Source of the DNA: Rhodopila globiformis
Lineage (GTDB): Bacteria; Pseudomonadota; Alphaproteobacteria; Acetobacterales; Acetobacteraceae
Assembly (NCBI RefSeq): GCF_002937115.1
Contig: NZ_NHRY01000128.1
Location: 1 to 64,000, forward strand
Length of the DNA: 64,000 nucleotides
Reading direction: 5' to 3'
Part shown: piece by piece, positions 17,654-26,283 of the stretch
How the letters are laid out: each line of letters begins with the position of its first letter
Position numbering within the stretch: the stretch's first letter is position 1
The notes under the pieces: generated by a model
Seen by the model: the letters and a program-made list of their open reading frames with translations, nothing else
What the model was told of the DNA's origin: nothing
Databases searched by the model: none
Made by a program: the position numbers and the translations under genes

Positions 17654-20600
17654 TGTCGTTCTTGTCGAACCTGTTCGCCGGTCTATCCCTTGCACTGAAG
17701 CAACCTCTCGAATCCTACTGCGACATCGACACGTCTCACGGCAACGCCCTGGTCACGAAGTCGGGTCATTACGTCACATGGCTGCGCGTCGACGGCATGC
17801 AGCGCATGGCCGAGCGCAAGGATTTTGATGCGATCAACGAGGCGATGCGCCTCGATCTCTCCGGCGCGCTGGAGACGCGCGGCCACGCGATCGTGGGTTG
17901 GTATATTTCGGACCCCGACGCGGCCCTGGTGGAGATCGAACGGCTGAACCTCGCCTCGTGCCGCAACATCGCACAGGAGGTTGGCCTCGATCTGCGCGAC
18001 ATTCTCGACGAGCGTGCCAAGCTTTGGCCCAAGCTCATGCGCTGGGAAGCCGCCTACCTCATCCTCTGGACCCGTACGTCAGTGCTGACCAGGGAGGAGC
18101 GAAAACAGCTAAAGGCGGAATATGCGGCCACTGCCAAGGAGCTCGGGGCCGTCGGGCAGACCCAGCGTGTGTTTCTGCGCAGCGAGGTGATGGCGGCGCG
18201 ACATGAGGCGTTCACGACGCGCGTGCTCTCGGCACTGCGCGCGCACGACATCGCCGCCGGGGTGATCGACCCGCACGAGGCGCTCGGCGTTGCCCGGTCC
18301 GCGATGTATCGCGAGATGGCGGGTTCCGATTGGACCCCGTGCCTGCCGGGTGATCGGGTGATGGCCCGCTGCCCGGAGGAGGACGTCAAAAAGCCGAAGG
18401 CTGAGTATCTTCTCTGGCCGCCGATCCGCGAGCAGATTTTCTATGCGGACGCGGTAACGCAGGGCGGTCAGCGCGTGGATTTCGGTGACAACACTTTCGC
18501 GCCGGTCGACATGAATATTGGCCCGGAGGATCCGCGGCCATTCGTTGAACTGGCCGCCGTACTTGGCCGCGACCGCATCCCATGGCGCGCCGCGATCGTG
18601 TTGGAGGGGAGCGGGCAAGCGGCGATGCAGCTGAAGGACGTCGGCGCGAGTTTCCTGTCGATGTTTCCCGGTAACGCCGATCTGCGGCGGGCTTTCGCCT
18701 TCCTGCGCGAGGCGCGGGAAAAAGAGAACCATATCGCGGTGCGTCTCCGCGCCTCGTTTGCCACCTGGGCGCCCATCGAGGAGCCGCATAAGCTGCGGCG
18801 GCGCATGTCGACGCTGAGCCAGCGCATCGAGGGCTGGGGCAACGCCAAGGCCACGACGGTGATCGGCGATCCGCTTGAGGGGGTGATGAGCACGGCGCCC
18901 GGTCTGGCGCTGGCGTCGACCGCAAACCCTGCCCTTGCCCTGCTGGGCGACGCATTGGTCATGCTGCCCTGGAACCGCACGGCGTCGCCCTGGGAGGCTG
19001 GCAGCGTGCTCTTCCGTCGCCCTGACGGCGGCATCTGGCCGTATGACCCGGCTGGCGGACGCAAGCGGCCCCTCGTGGTCGATATCTTTGTGGCGCCACC
19101 CGGTTCGGGAAAGTCAGTGCTCGCCAACACGATCAATATTGGCCTCTGTCTCAGCACCGCGGTGATGGGCACGAACGGGGCGAAGGTGCCGTTGATCGGG
19201 AAGGCGGATATCGGGCGCTCGGCCGAAGGCTTTGTGCGCCTCATCCAGGAGGCCCTCGGTCCGCACCGCAAGCACGAGGCGGTGTTCTGCTCGCTGCAAT
19301 TCGCGCCGGGCTTCGAGTTCAACATCTTCGATCTGCAGGTTGGTTGCGAGTACCCGCTGCCGCTGGAGAAGGCGTTTCTGCAGAACTTCCTGGCGTTGGC
19401 CACGCTGCCCGTTGACGAGAGCACGCCCTTCGAGGGCATGGCGCAGCTGATCTCTCTGGTCATCGACGAGGTGTATCGGAGCTGCACGGAGATCGGCGGC
19501 GGATCGAAACCTTATCGGCCCGGCCTCGATCGTGACGTAGACGAGGCGCTGCGCCGGCATCGGGTGAAGCTCGACCACGAGTCCCCCTATTGGCGCGACG
19601 TCGTCAACGCGCTCTGCGACGCTGGCGAACACCGGCTTGCAGAGCGGGCGCAGCGCCACGCCGTACCGATCCTCGAGGACCTCATCGGCGCCGTCCGATC
19701 GGACCAGATCAAGGACCAGTTCGACGCGCTGAAACTCAGCCAGACGAGCGAGAAGGCAAGCCAGATCTTCGAGCGCTACATCTCGGACCTGATCCGCCGA
19801 TTTCCGACGCTGAATGCGCCGACGCAACTGGACTTCGGGCCTGCGCGCATCATCGTTCTTGATCTGCAATACGTCGCTCCGACCGGCTCCACGGCGGCGA
19901 ACCGGCAAACCGAGATGATGTATCTGCTGGCGCGGCATATCCTCGCCCGCAACTTCTTCCTGCACCCGGAATATCTGGTCTACATCCCCGAGCGCGTGCG
20001 CGAGCACCACAAGAAGCGCTTTCTCGAAGCCTATGAGACGGTCAAGCGTGTTGACTATGACGAGTGGCATCGGACGCAGGGCAGCGCGCTGGTGCGCGCG
20101 CAGGCCGAACTCGATGTGCGTGAAGGCCGCAAGCACAATGTTCAGCTCGGCTTCGCATCGCAGCGTCTGTCGGACATGGGCGACGGCATCATTGCGCAAT
20201 CGACCGGCCGCTTCGTGCTGGGCGCCGACGATCAGCGCGAGCGGGAGGAGATCGTCAAGCGTTTCGGACTGACGGAGGCGAGCGCCAAGATCGTGCGCAA
20301 CCGGCTGACAGGTCCACGCCGGGATGGCGCTCCGTTCCTCGCCATCTTCCGCGCGGAGCAGGCGAATTACGAGCAGTTCCTGGTCAACTCGCTCGGACCG
20401 ATCGAACTTTGGGCGCTATCGACCACGCCAGGCGACACCAGCTTGCGTAACCGGATCTACGACCGTGTTGGCTACTCGGAGGGCCTGCGTCGCCTGTCCA
20501 AGGTGTTCCCTGGAGGCTCCGCGATGGACGAGATCGAACGCCGCACCAAGGCTCGCCTGAAGAAGGGTGACGCGGCGGATCGCGTCGAGTCGGGCGTTGT

Positions 20601-20703
20601 GGACGAACTCGCGGACGAGCTGATCCGGGGCCACGGACTGGGGTTGGTCTTGCGACCCTACGAGAACCCGCGGGACCACGAATTGCCCGCCGCGGCAGAG
20701 TAG
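17653..20703 (+). CDS. dotO: DotO/IcmB/TraU-family secretion ATPase (VirB4-like)
   Basis: A 1016-residue cytoplasmic ATPase that powers assembly or substrate transfer at the base of the type IVB machine. The Walker A motif APPGSGKSV is at about residues 480-490; an extended VirB4-like N-terminal domain precedes it. The ATG at 17653 overlaps the dotN stop and fits the family N-terminus; a longer frame overlaps dotN and is rejected. Length matches IcmB (about 1000 residues). Confidence 0.9.
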   Translation: MSFLSNLFAGLSLALKQPLESYCDIDTSHGNALVTKSGHYVTWLRVDGMQRMAERKDFDAINEAMRLDLSGALETRGHAIVGWYISDPDAALVEIERLNLASCRNIAQEVGLDLRDILDERAKLWPKLMRWEAAYLILWTRTSVLTREERKQLKAEYAATAKELGAVGQTQRVFLRSEVMAARHEAFTTRVLSALRAHDIAAGVIDPHEALGVARSAMYREMAGSDWTPCLPGDRVMARCPEEDVKKPKAEYLLWPPIREQIFYADAVTQGGQRVDFGDNTFAPVDMNIGPEDPRPFVELAAVLGRDRIPWRAAIVLEGSGQAAMQLKDVGASFLSMFPGNADLRRAFAFLREAREKENHIAVRLRASFATWAPIEEPHKLRRRMSTLSQRIEGWGNAKATTVIGDPLEGVMSTAPGLALASTANPALALLGDALVMLPWNRTASPWEAGSVLFRRPDGGIWPYDPAGGRKRPLVVDIFVAPPGSGKSVLANTINIGLCLSTAVMGTNGAKVPLIGKADIGRSAEGFVRLIQEALGPHRKHEAVFCSLQFAPGFEFNIFDLQVGCEYPLPLEKAFLQNFLALATLPVDESTPFEGMAQLISLVIDEVYRSCTEIGGGSKPYRPGLDRDVDEALRRHRVKLDHESPYWRDVVNALCDAGEHRLAERAQRHAVPILEDLIGAVRSDQIKDQFDALKLSQTSEKASQIFERYISDLIRRFPTLNAPTQLDFGPARIIVLDLQYVAPTGSTAANRQTEMMYLLARHILARNFFLHPEYLVYIPERVREHHKKRFLEAYETVKRVDYDEWHRTQGSALVRAQAELDVREGRKHNVQLGFASQRLSDMGDGIIAQSTGRFVLGADDQREREEIVKRFGLTEASAKIVRNRLTGPRRDGAPFLAIFRAEQANYEQFLVNSLGPIELWALSTTPGDTSLRNRIYDRVGYSEGLRRLSKVFPGGSAMDEIERRTKARLKKGDAADRVESGVVDELADELIRGHGLGLVLRPYENPRDHELPAAAE

Positions 20704-20747
20704 GTCCCTTGGCGACGTCCATTCATTCGGCGCGGCCACAGTCTATT

Positions 20748-20760
20748 CGCGTATACAGGG
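20748..20760 (+). repeat. 13-base repeat, copy 1 (second copy at 54122-54134)
   Basis: The word CGCGTATACAGGG occurs here, between dotO and the toxin-antitoxin pair, and again right of the defence island. It contains the palindrome GTATAC. Both copies are intergenic. It could be a recombination or protein-binding site; see findings. Confidence 0.4.
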
Positions 20761-20770
20761 CTGGCGGTGG

Positions 20771-21094
20771 CTAGGTCAGAATTTGCAGGCCATGCTTCTG
20801 GACAATGGCCAGCAGCTTCAGGGCGACGCCGCTTGGCTTTTTGGCACCGGTTTCCCACTTCTCGACCGTGCTTTCGCTGGTGTTGAGATAGCGGGCAAAG
20901 ACCGGCTGACTGACCTTGTTGCTCTCGCGGAGCTGCTTTATCGCTGCCGGCGCGATGGGCGGCGTGACGGACAGGCAGGTTTCATCAAAATCCCGCATGG
21001 TGGCTTTGTCGATCGTCCCGGCGCGATCCATCCCGGCAACCGCGCTATGGATTGCCTCGAAGGCGTCGCTCTTGAACTTCCGCCTCGCAGTCAT
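20771..21094 (-). CDS. XRE-family antitoxin (HigA type)
   Basis: A 107-residue protein with a C-terminal helix-turn-helix (about residues 50-100: AAIKQLRESNKVSQPVFARYL, then STVEKWETGAKKPSG), the usual layout of antitoxins paired with RelE-like toxins. The ATG at 21094 overlaps the toxin stop (ATGA), so translation is coupled. Toxin-first order is typical of HigBA-like modules. It should neutralise the toxin and repress the pair. Confidence 0.85.
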   Translation of the reverse strand: MTARRKFKSDAFEAIHSAVAGMDRAGTIDKATMRDFDETCLSVTPPIAPAAIKQLRESNKVSQPVFARYLNTSESTVEKWETGAKKPSGVALKLLAIVQKHGLQILT

Positions 21095-21459
21095 TTGCAA
21101 ATCTCCACCAGCTCTTTGGTTTCCAGTTCCTTTCCGATCTCGACGTCCGTCTTTGCGGCGTAGAGATCGGCCAATTTGCGAAACGCCTTCAGTTCGTCAC
21201 TCTCGATGTTCGCCCGGTCCTGCTTCGCAAACAGGTAGGCGTAAACCCAATAGCGGCGTCCCTTGGCGACGATGATGCTCCGATGTCTGTTCTTATCCAG
21301 GCGCTTCTTGAACACACCGCCACCGAGGTCGTCCGCTTGACCCTTCCGGACCTCAGCGATGGCCTCGCAAAGCTCATCATCGTCGATGAGCGCCTTGCGC
21401 GCCGCTTTGGCGAACCAAGCAGTCTTGAAGGCCCGCGCGGTCTCGTCAGCATCAGTCAT
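21091..21459 (-). CDS. RelE/HigB-type toxin
   Basis: A 122-residue protein: MTDADETARAFKTAWFAKAA, then LCEAIAEVRKGQADDLGGGVFKKRL and RSIIVAKGRRYWVYAY. This matches the RelE-superfamily subgroup (HigB2-like) that cleaves ribosome-bound mRNA. The ATG at 21459 is chosen over one five codons upstream because homologous toxins start near it. With the adjacent antitoxin it forms a type II module that stabilises the element. Confidence 0.82.
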   Translation of the reverse strand: MTDADETARAFKTAWFAKAARKALIDDDELCEAIAEVRKGQADDLGGGVFKKRLDKNRHRSIIVAKGRRYWVYAYLFAKQDRANIESDELKAFRKLADLYAAKTDVEIGKELETKELVEICK

Positions 21460-21474
21460 CACTTCATGTAGCAC

Positions 21475-22065
21475 TTAGTGCTATTGAAAACAAGGTGCAG
21501 GTGCTTCCCCCGTGGGGTCGCGCTGGATCTCGCTGCGCGCAGACCGATCCGCCCTTGGCGTCTCCTTCCCGCAGGGCGACGATCGTTCTCGCGAGCGGGC
21601 TTGAAGCCCACATGAGGCCGCCGACGTCTTCGGCGAGATCTCCGTCTATCAGTCGAAAGGGTCGCGTCCCCCCTCGCTTCCGCAGCGGGAATCGCCCGGG
21701 CCGGGGCTCGGCTGCGCACGCACCACCCCGAACGGATCCCGCAGCCAGCCTCGCCGCGGTTCTTCGCCACGACGGCGAGGCCGATGGCCGAGACCATCGC
21801 GCTGCGGCGACGTGATGGAGAGATAAGACGATCTACGACAAACGGGAGAGTTGGCTGAGCGGGGTGCCGGCATTGCCGATCGGCTGGATGCGTCCATCGC
21901 CGTCGGCTGTCGCCGCTCCGCGAGGCCGGCGCGGTGACCTCTGGAGGAACGAGACAGGCTCGTTCGGCTGGAGCCTGGATCGGAGCCGCCCGAAAATGAA
22001 AAAGCCGCGTAGGGCTCATTCGCAGGAACGCGCGATAGGATCACCGCATGATGGAGGCGGGGCCG
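21475..22065. other. 591-base stretch without a supported gene
   Basis: Long open frames on both strands are arginine/proline-rich and look like shadows of GC-rich sequence. The segment upstream of the toxin (21460-21490) is AT-richer and should carry the toxin-antitoxin promoter. Near the right end TCATTCGCA (22016-22024) is followed by GATAGGATC, a possible promoter or operator for the dotD unit. Nothing else could be supported. Confidence 0.4.
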
Positions 22066-22314
22066 ATGGCACATCTGACATTGCAGATCGGGGCGGCGAT
22101 CATCGTTCCGGTAGGTCCGCGCCGGAGTGCGCGGCGGGTCGACGACTGGCGCAGACGGGCGCTACGGGAAGCGGCGCTGCTACAGCCCCAGCCCCTCGCG
22201 TGGCCCACCTCTCATCTGCTGGCGGCCCGTGTTCGTGGTCGGAAGACCGGGGGCCTGACGACCGAGGGCCTGAAGATCGGGCGTGCCCGCTTCTCGATCA
22301 CGGAGCGTGCCTGA
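22066..22314 (+). CDS. small hypothetical protein upstream of dotD
   Basis: An 82-residue frame (MAHLTLQIGAAIIVPVG) with GGAGG ten bases before its ATG and a stop that overlaps the dotD start (TGATG). The spacing favours a real, coupled gene. The composition is arginine-rich after residue 15 and no family is recognised, so it could also be a chance frame. Confidence 0.4.
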   Translation: MAHLTLQIGAAIIVPVGPRRSARRVDDWRRRALREAALLQPQPLAWPTSHLLAARVRGRKTGGLTTEGLKIGRARFSITERA

Positions 22315-22778
22315 TGCGACCCTTGGTTTCGGCGCTTCTCATGGCCGCTTTGCTGGGAGGGTGCGCCAACCCGGCGCATCCGGTCCCGACGACAGTTGCC
22401 ACCCCAGGGATGCCAAATCCCGAAGAGGCGCTGCGGCAGAGCATCCAGCATGTCGATGCCGAGATGGCACAGCTGGGTCAGCTGACGCCCACCCAGGTCA
22501 CGACCTCGGTTCCCGTCATGCCAGAGGATTTGCAGCGGCTCGTCACCTTCAAGTGGTCAGGTCCGCTGGATCAGGGTGTCGCGAAACTGGCACAGTCCGT
22601 CGGCTACACGTTCTTCGTGTCCGCGCCTCCTGGCGCTCAGCCGCTTCAGGTCGCCGTCGAGCTCACCAACGTGCCGGCCTACGAAGTGTTCAAGGCGCTC
22701 GGCGAGGAGGCCGGCACGCGGGCTGCGGTCGAGCTCGATCCTTTGCACCACCAGGTTCAGGTGATCCACCATGTCTAA
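22314..22778 (+). CDS. dotD: DotD/TraH-family outer-membrane lipoprotein
   Basis: A 154-residue lipoprotein: MRPLVSALLMAALLGGC, cysteine at residue 17, then a linker and a DotD domain (about 70-154: FKWSGPLDQGVAKLAQSVGY ... ELTNVPAYEVFKALGEEAG). DotD is a small secretin-N-domain-like lipoprotein that with DotC recruits DotH into the outer-membrane ring. Its end overlaps dotC by eight bases. Confidence 0.88.
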   Translation: MRPLVSALLMAALLGGCANPAHPVPTTVATPGMPNPEEALRQSIQHVDAEMAQLGQLTPTQVTTSVPVMPEDLQRLVTFKWSGPLDQGVAKLAQSVGYTFFVSAPPGAQPLQVAVELTNVPAYEVFKALGEEAGTRAAVELDPLHHQVQVIHHV

Positions 22779-23724
22779 CTTCCGCGCCCTGCTTGCCACT
22801 GCCACGGTTTTGGCCGGACTCGCAGGCGTCATGCCGGCACAGGCCGACGACACGCTGACCTCTCCGCGGGTCCCGCCCGACCCGACATTGGATCAGGTCG
22901 AGAGCAACGTGCCCGATCTGGCCAATCCGCTGAACAAGCCGATCACAGGCGGCTCCCAGCAGCCGCTCGTGGTCGGCACGGAACCTCCCCCGTCACTGGA
23001 GCAATTGCAGGCCGCCCGGCCGGGCGACGAGCAGGGCGATGGTCTGGAACCAGGCCGCGCCGACATGGTCCGCACCGCGGCCCTGACGTATGGCGCGCAA
23101 GGCGGGCTTGCGGGTCGGAGTTTCGCGCTGAACGAGATGCTCCGCCGCCACCAGGCCGAGCTCGACAGCGCCTACGATTTTCGCGTTCTCGTCCTGCCGG
23201 TTGGTGCCGGACAAACCATGATGCGTCCGCCGATCGTCTCGGCTGCGCAGATGGCGTTCGCCCTCGGCGACAGCGCCCAGGTCGCTCGCGAAACGTCGTG
23301 CATCTACCAGATCACGCGTGAGGCGCAGCTCGCTTCCGCGCCGCCGAACTGGCGCACCTATCTCGTTCGGTCCTGGTCCAACCCGCATCGCCCTCAGGAC
23401 GCTACCCTGCCTCGCACCAAGCAGGAGGCCGCCTACTGGAACAAATGGGTGGCGGAGGGTTGGGCGTCCGGGGAGAAGCAGGCGGTCGACATCTTCCTCG
23501 CCGATTTGGGCCGTCTTGAGCGCGATATCGTTGGCATGGCCCGCTACCGCGTGCTGCTGCGGGCCGGACTCGTCGAACAGCCTCGCCTCGCCTTCCAGAA
23601 TGCCCCTGTGCAGGGTGGACGCGACAGCCTGCACGTAGGCGACGCCACCATCCGCATCACCGATCAGCCCGGCTTGCAGGCCAATCCGCGCCGCTGGCGG
23701 CCGGGCGCCGGGTGCCCGCAGTGA
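22771..23724 (+). CDS. dotC: DotC/TraI-family outer-membrane assembly protein
   Basis: A 317-residue exported protein. The signal peptide ends near MPAQADD (residue 26). The mature domain carries DotC features: REALTYGAQ-like RTAALTYGAQGGLAGRSF, then NWRTYLVRSW and AYWNKWVAEGWASGEKQA. In Legionella DotC is a lipoprotein, but here no cysteine follows the signal peptide, so lipid anchoring looks lost or replaced. It is coupled to dotD and followed by dotB. Confidence 0.87.
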   Translation: MSNFRALLATATVLAGLAGVMPAQADDTLTSPRVPPDPTLDQVESNVPDLANPLNKPITGGSQQPLVVGTEPPPSLEQLQAARPGDEQGDGLEPGRADMVRTAALTYGAQGGLAGRSFALNEMLRRHQAELDSAYDFRVLVLPVGAGQTMMRPPIVSAAQMAFALGDSAQVARETSCIYQITREAQLASAPPNWRTYLVRSWSNPHRPQDATLPRTKQEAAYWNKWVAEGWASGEKQAVDIFLADLGRLERDIVGMARYRVLLRAGLVEQPRLAFQNAPVQGGRDSLHVGDATIRITDQPGLQANPRRWRPGAGCPQ

Positions 23725-23745
23725 GCAGCGCGCATAGGGCAGCAG

Positions 23746-24936
23746 ATGTTGGACGGTCGTCTCGCTGATCTCGGGCCGGGTAACCGGCCCGCCAGTACCA
23801 CCGGTGTTCGCTGGCCGGATGCCGACCGTCGGGATCTGCGCTGGGTCGAAGAGGCCCGCCGTCATGCACCGGGTCTCGACGGCCTTCTCGTGTGGGCCTT
23901 CGAGTCGAACGCCTCACGCATCGCCTTCCAGAGCGGCCATCCGGTCTGGGTGCGCATTCACGGACAGAACCATCAGGTCACCGAGCGTGCGGTGGACGAT
24001 TACGAATTCAGCCAGATCGTCAACCATGTCTATGGGGCCGATGGCATGGCCCGTCTGCAGATGGGCAAGGATTTCGATACCGCTTATTCGATTTCATTGA
24101 GCCGCTCGAGGCGGCTTCGCTTCCGCCTCAACGCTACCCCCACGCGCACGCCTCGCCGCGACGGCGGCAACATTGTCATGCGGCCGATCGCCGATATGCC
24201 GCCGCCACTGAGCGACCAGCTGGTCGAGCAAGGCATTCTGGACAACTACCGTCCGGGACACGGCATGGTCATCGTGTCCGGTGCAACTGGTTCGGGCAAA
24301 AGCACGCTGATCGCCGGGATGACCGTCGCCAAACTGCTCGATCCGACCGGCAACTTCGATATCATCGAGGGAGCGGCGCCGGTCGAGTTTCTGCTGGAGC
24401 GCGTGCGCGGCCCCACCTCGACGATGAACCAGACCGAGATCCCGCGCGATCTGCCAAGTTTCGCAGCCTTCGTCCGCGGTGCAATGCGACGCGAACCGAC
24501 CGACATCATTGTCGGCGAATGCCGCGACTCCGAGACGATGGACGCGGCGATCCAGGCCGCGATCTCCGGTCATGTCCTGACCACCACCATTCACGCCAAC
24601 AATGTTCCGCTGACGATGCAGCGCATCGCCAGCCTCTGCCCCCCGGGCGAGCGGGAAAACCTGATCTCGGCGGTGGCGCAGTCGCTGCGTCTGATCATCA
24701 ATCAGCGCCTGGCGCGCTCAGCTGACGGGAAGCGCACGCCCCTGCGCGAATTTCTGGTCTTCGATGCCGAGCTGCGCAGCCAATTCCTGCGCACGGATCC
24801 AGGCGAGTGGCCCGCGCTGACCAGCCGCGCCGTCGAGGAGAAAGGCCAGTCATACCGGGCTGCTATCGCGAGCGCGGCGCGCGCGGGTCGAATCACCGAA
24901 GCCACTGCCGCTTACGAGCTACGCCAGATCGGCTGA
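23746..24936 (+). CDS. dotB: DotB/TraJ-family secretion ATPase
   Basis: A 396-residue VirB11/PilT-like hexameric ATPase. Walker A GATGSGKST is at about residues 178-187; Walker B region DIIVGECRDSETMDAAIQA and the histidine box GHVLTTTIHAN follow. The N-terminal domain (about 40-150) is the PAS-like module of this family. It is cytoplasmic and docks on the machine through DotO. The order dotD-dotC-dotB is standard. Confidence 0.92.
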   Translation: MLDGRLADLGPGNRPASTTGVRWPDADRRDLRWVEEARRHAPGLDGLLVWAFESNASRIAFQSGHPVWVRIHGQNHQVTERAVDDYEFSQIVNHVYGADGMARLQMGKDFDTAYSISLSRSRRLRFRLNATPTRTPRRDGGNIVMRPIADMPPPLSDQLVEQGILDNYRPGHGMVIVSGATGSGKSTLIAGMTVAKLLDPTGNFDIIEGAAPVEFLLERVRGPTSTMNQTEIPRDLPSFAAFVRGAMRREPTDIIVGECRDSETMDAAIQAAISGHVLTTTIHANNVPLTMQRIASLCPPGERENLISAVAQSLRLIINQRLARSADGKRTPLREFLVFDAELRSQFLRTDPGEWPALTSRAVEEKGQSYRAAIASAARAGRITEATAAYELRQIG

Positions 24937-24946
24937 GCACCGCAGC

Positions 24947-25060
24947 GTGAAAGAGGCGCTCATTCGCAGCTTCGGCGACGATGATAACCCTCAACCTGGC
25001 GAGGAGAATGCTGTCGTGATCGCTAAGTTTGCAATGCCGGAGCCTTGCTATGTGGCGTAA
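24947..25060 (+). CDS. possible 37-residue peptide between dotB and icmT
   Basis: A GTG-started frame (MKEALIRSFGDDDNPQPGEE) ending at TAA just inside icmT. It fills the otherwise empty gap and has a protein-like, acidic composition, but no ribosome site is clear and the frame could be chance. TCATTCGCA (24960) lies inside it, which may mean the stretch is regulatory rather than coding. Confidence 0.3.
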   Translation: MKEALIRSFGDDDNPQPGEENAVVIAKFAMPEPCYVA

Positions 25061-25298
25061 CACCGGCCAGCCCGTGCGCGTGCTGATGCTCGATGCGCGG
25101 GCCTGCTTTCCGTTGCTTGCCGCCTGCGTCTATTGGAGCTGGACGACGCTCTATATCGCGCTCGCGGGAATCACTTTCTTCGGAGCGATCTCTTTTGCGG
25201 GCCTGACGCTGCCCGCCATGTTCCGGCTCGGGCGACGCTGGCTCGTGGGACGCACTCGGACCGCTGTGCCGGTCTGGAACCGCAGGCGCCACGCGTGA
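25050..25298 (+). CDS. icmT: IcmT/TraK-family small membrane protein
   Basis: An 82-residue protein: MWRNTGQPVRVLMLDARACF, then two hydrophobic segments (about residues 20-36 and 39-58) and a basic tail. The WRN-x-x-x-P-x-R ... DARA opening is characteristic of IcmT/TraK. CGGAG lies eight bases before the ATG. The position just after dotB is the IncI order traJ-traK. Its stop overlaps the next start (GTGA). Confidence 0.85.
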   Translation: MWRNTGQPVRVLMLDARACFPLLAACVYWSWTTLYIALAGITFFGAISFAGLTLPAMFRLGRRWLVGRTRTAVPVWNRRRHA

Positions 25299-25714
25299 GC
25301 GCACTCGACCTCGACCGGGTGGAGCGGACCATGCAGGCGCTGCTGTCGCGCGATCCGCTTGGGGTGACGTATCATGACCGAAGCACGGGTGACGTCCTTT
25401 CCGTCAATCCTGAAGCCGCGGCGTCTCGCACGGGACTTCTCCCGGCGTTTCTCGCGGCCGGACAAGTGGTGTGGCGCGATCTGACGGGTGCCGGATTCGA
25501 TCTCGATGTTGTCCGCGACCCGTCTGCGCTTTTCGGTTTCCGTGTGCGCGGCATCGGTGCGTCCAGCTTCGCGACGGTAATGCTGGCGACCATGGAGGCA
25601 ACGGCGCAGGCATCGCGAGCGGGGGCGATTGTCGTCAACGACTTCAATTTGATCTGGTCGGAGGCGGCACGGAGCCGGGCGACGCCGACATCGTCCACCG
25701 GGGCGTCGCCGTGA
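25295..25714 (+). CDS. icmS: IcmS-like secretion chaperone (TraL position)
   Basis: A 139-residue cytoplasmic protein. The segment SRTGLLPAFLAAGQVVWRDL ... DPSALFGFRVRGI resembles the core of Legionella IcmS (ETGLLPA ... LLGIRV), a chaperone that hands substrates to the coupling protein. The position after icmT supports this. The C-terminus (about 110-139) is not conserved. GTG start overlaps the icmT stop; its stop overlaps the next start. Confidence 0.6.
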   Translation: MSALDLDRVERTMQALLSRDPLGVTYHDRSTGDVLSVNPEAAASRTGLLPAFLAAGQVVWRDLTGAGFDLDVVRDPSALFGFRVRGIGASSFATVMLATMEATAQASRAGAIVVNDFNLIWSEAARSRATPTSSTGASP

Positions 25715-26283
25715 GAAGCGCCGTGCTATCCAGCCTGGTCGCTCTGTTGCTCGCAGCCGGGACGGCAAGGGCGGCCGACACAAGCAACGGCGTCGCCATC
25801 CAGGGGTGCCTGGAGGCAGCGTCCCGCGCCTATCACGTTCCGCCCGCCATTCTTGTGATCCTCCTCAACGTCGAGGGAGGCTCGCTTGGCGCTGTCAGCC
25901 AGAACACGAACGGCACCGTCGATATCGGGCCGATGCAGGTCAACCAGATCTGGGTGCCGCAGGTGGCGGCACACTGGTCGACGACGAAGGATCGCGCCTA
26001 TCGCGCGTTGCGCGACAATTTCTGCGCCAATCTGGAGGCCGGCGCCTGGATTCTGCGTCAGTGTCTCGACGAGGCGCATGGCGATTTTTGGGAAGGTGTC
26101 GGCTACTACCACTCCCACGACCCTGGCCATAAGCAGGCCTATCTTCGTTCCGTGTTGCAGCAGGTCTTGCGCTTGCGGCCACATCTGCCAGCCGATCTTC
26201 GCTCTGTGGCTCAGCAGATTATTCCGCTGTTACCAAATCGGCCAGCCGCCCTCGCGACTGCGGCCGCTCCGGGTCAGGGATGA
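25711..26283 (+). CDS. lytic transglycosylase (VirB1-like)
   Basis: A 190-residue exported enzyme. Signal peptide residues 1-21 (ending ARAAD). The SLT/lysozyme-like core has the catalytic glutamate in LLNVEGGSLG, then DIGPMQVNQIWVP and GVGYYHSHDPGH. It cuts peptidoglycan to let the secretion channel pass. GTG start overlaps the preceding stop, and its stop overlaps dotM. A second transglycosylase is at 56512. Confidence 0.85.
   Translation: MRSAVLSSLVALLLAAGTARAADTSNGVAIQGCLEAASRAYHVPPAILVILLNVEGGSLGAVSQNTNGTVDIGPMQVNQIWVPQVAAHWSTTKDRAYRALRDNFCANLEAGAWILRQCLDEAHGDFWEGVGYYHSHDPGHKQAYLRSVLQQVLRLRPHLPADLRSVAQQIIPLLPNRPAALATAAAPGQG

Noticed and set aside
19114-20199. 361-codon minus-strand frame inside dotO
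   Set aside because: Lies fully within an ATPase gene with intact motifs; composition is typical of antisense shadows.
21459-22019. 186-codon minus-strand frame upstream of the toxin gene
   Set aside because: Almost entirely arginine/alanine/proline; no start signal; looks like GC-rich shadow.
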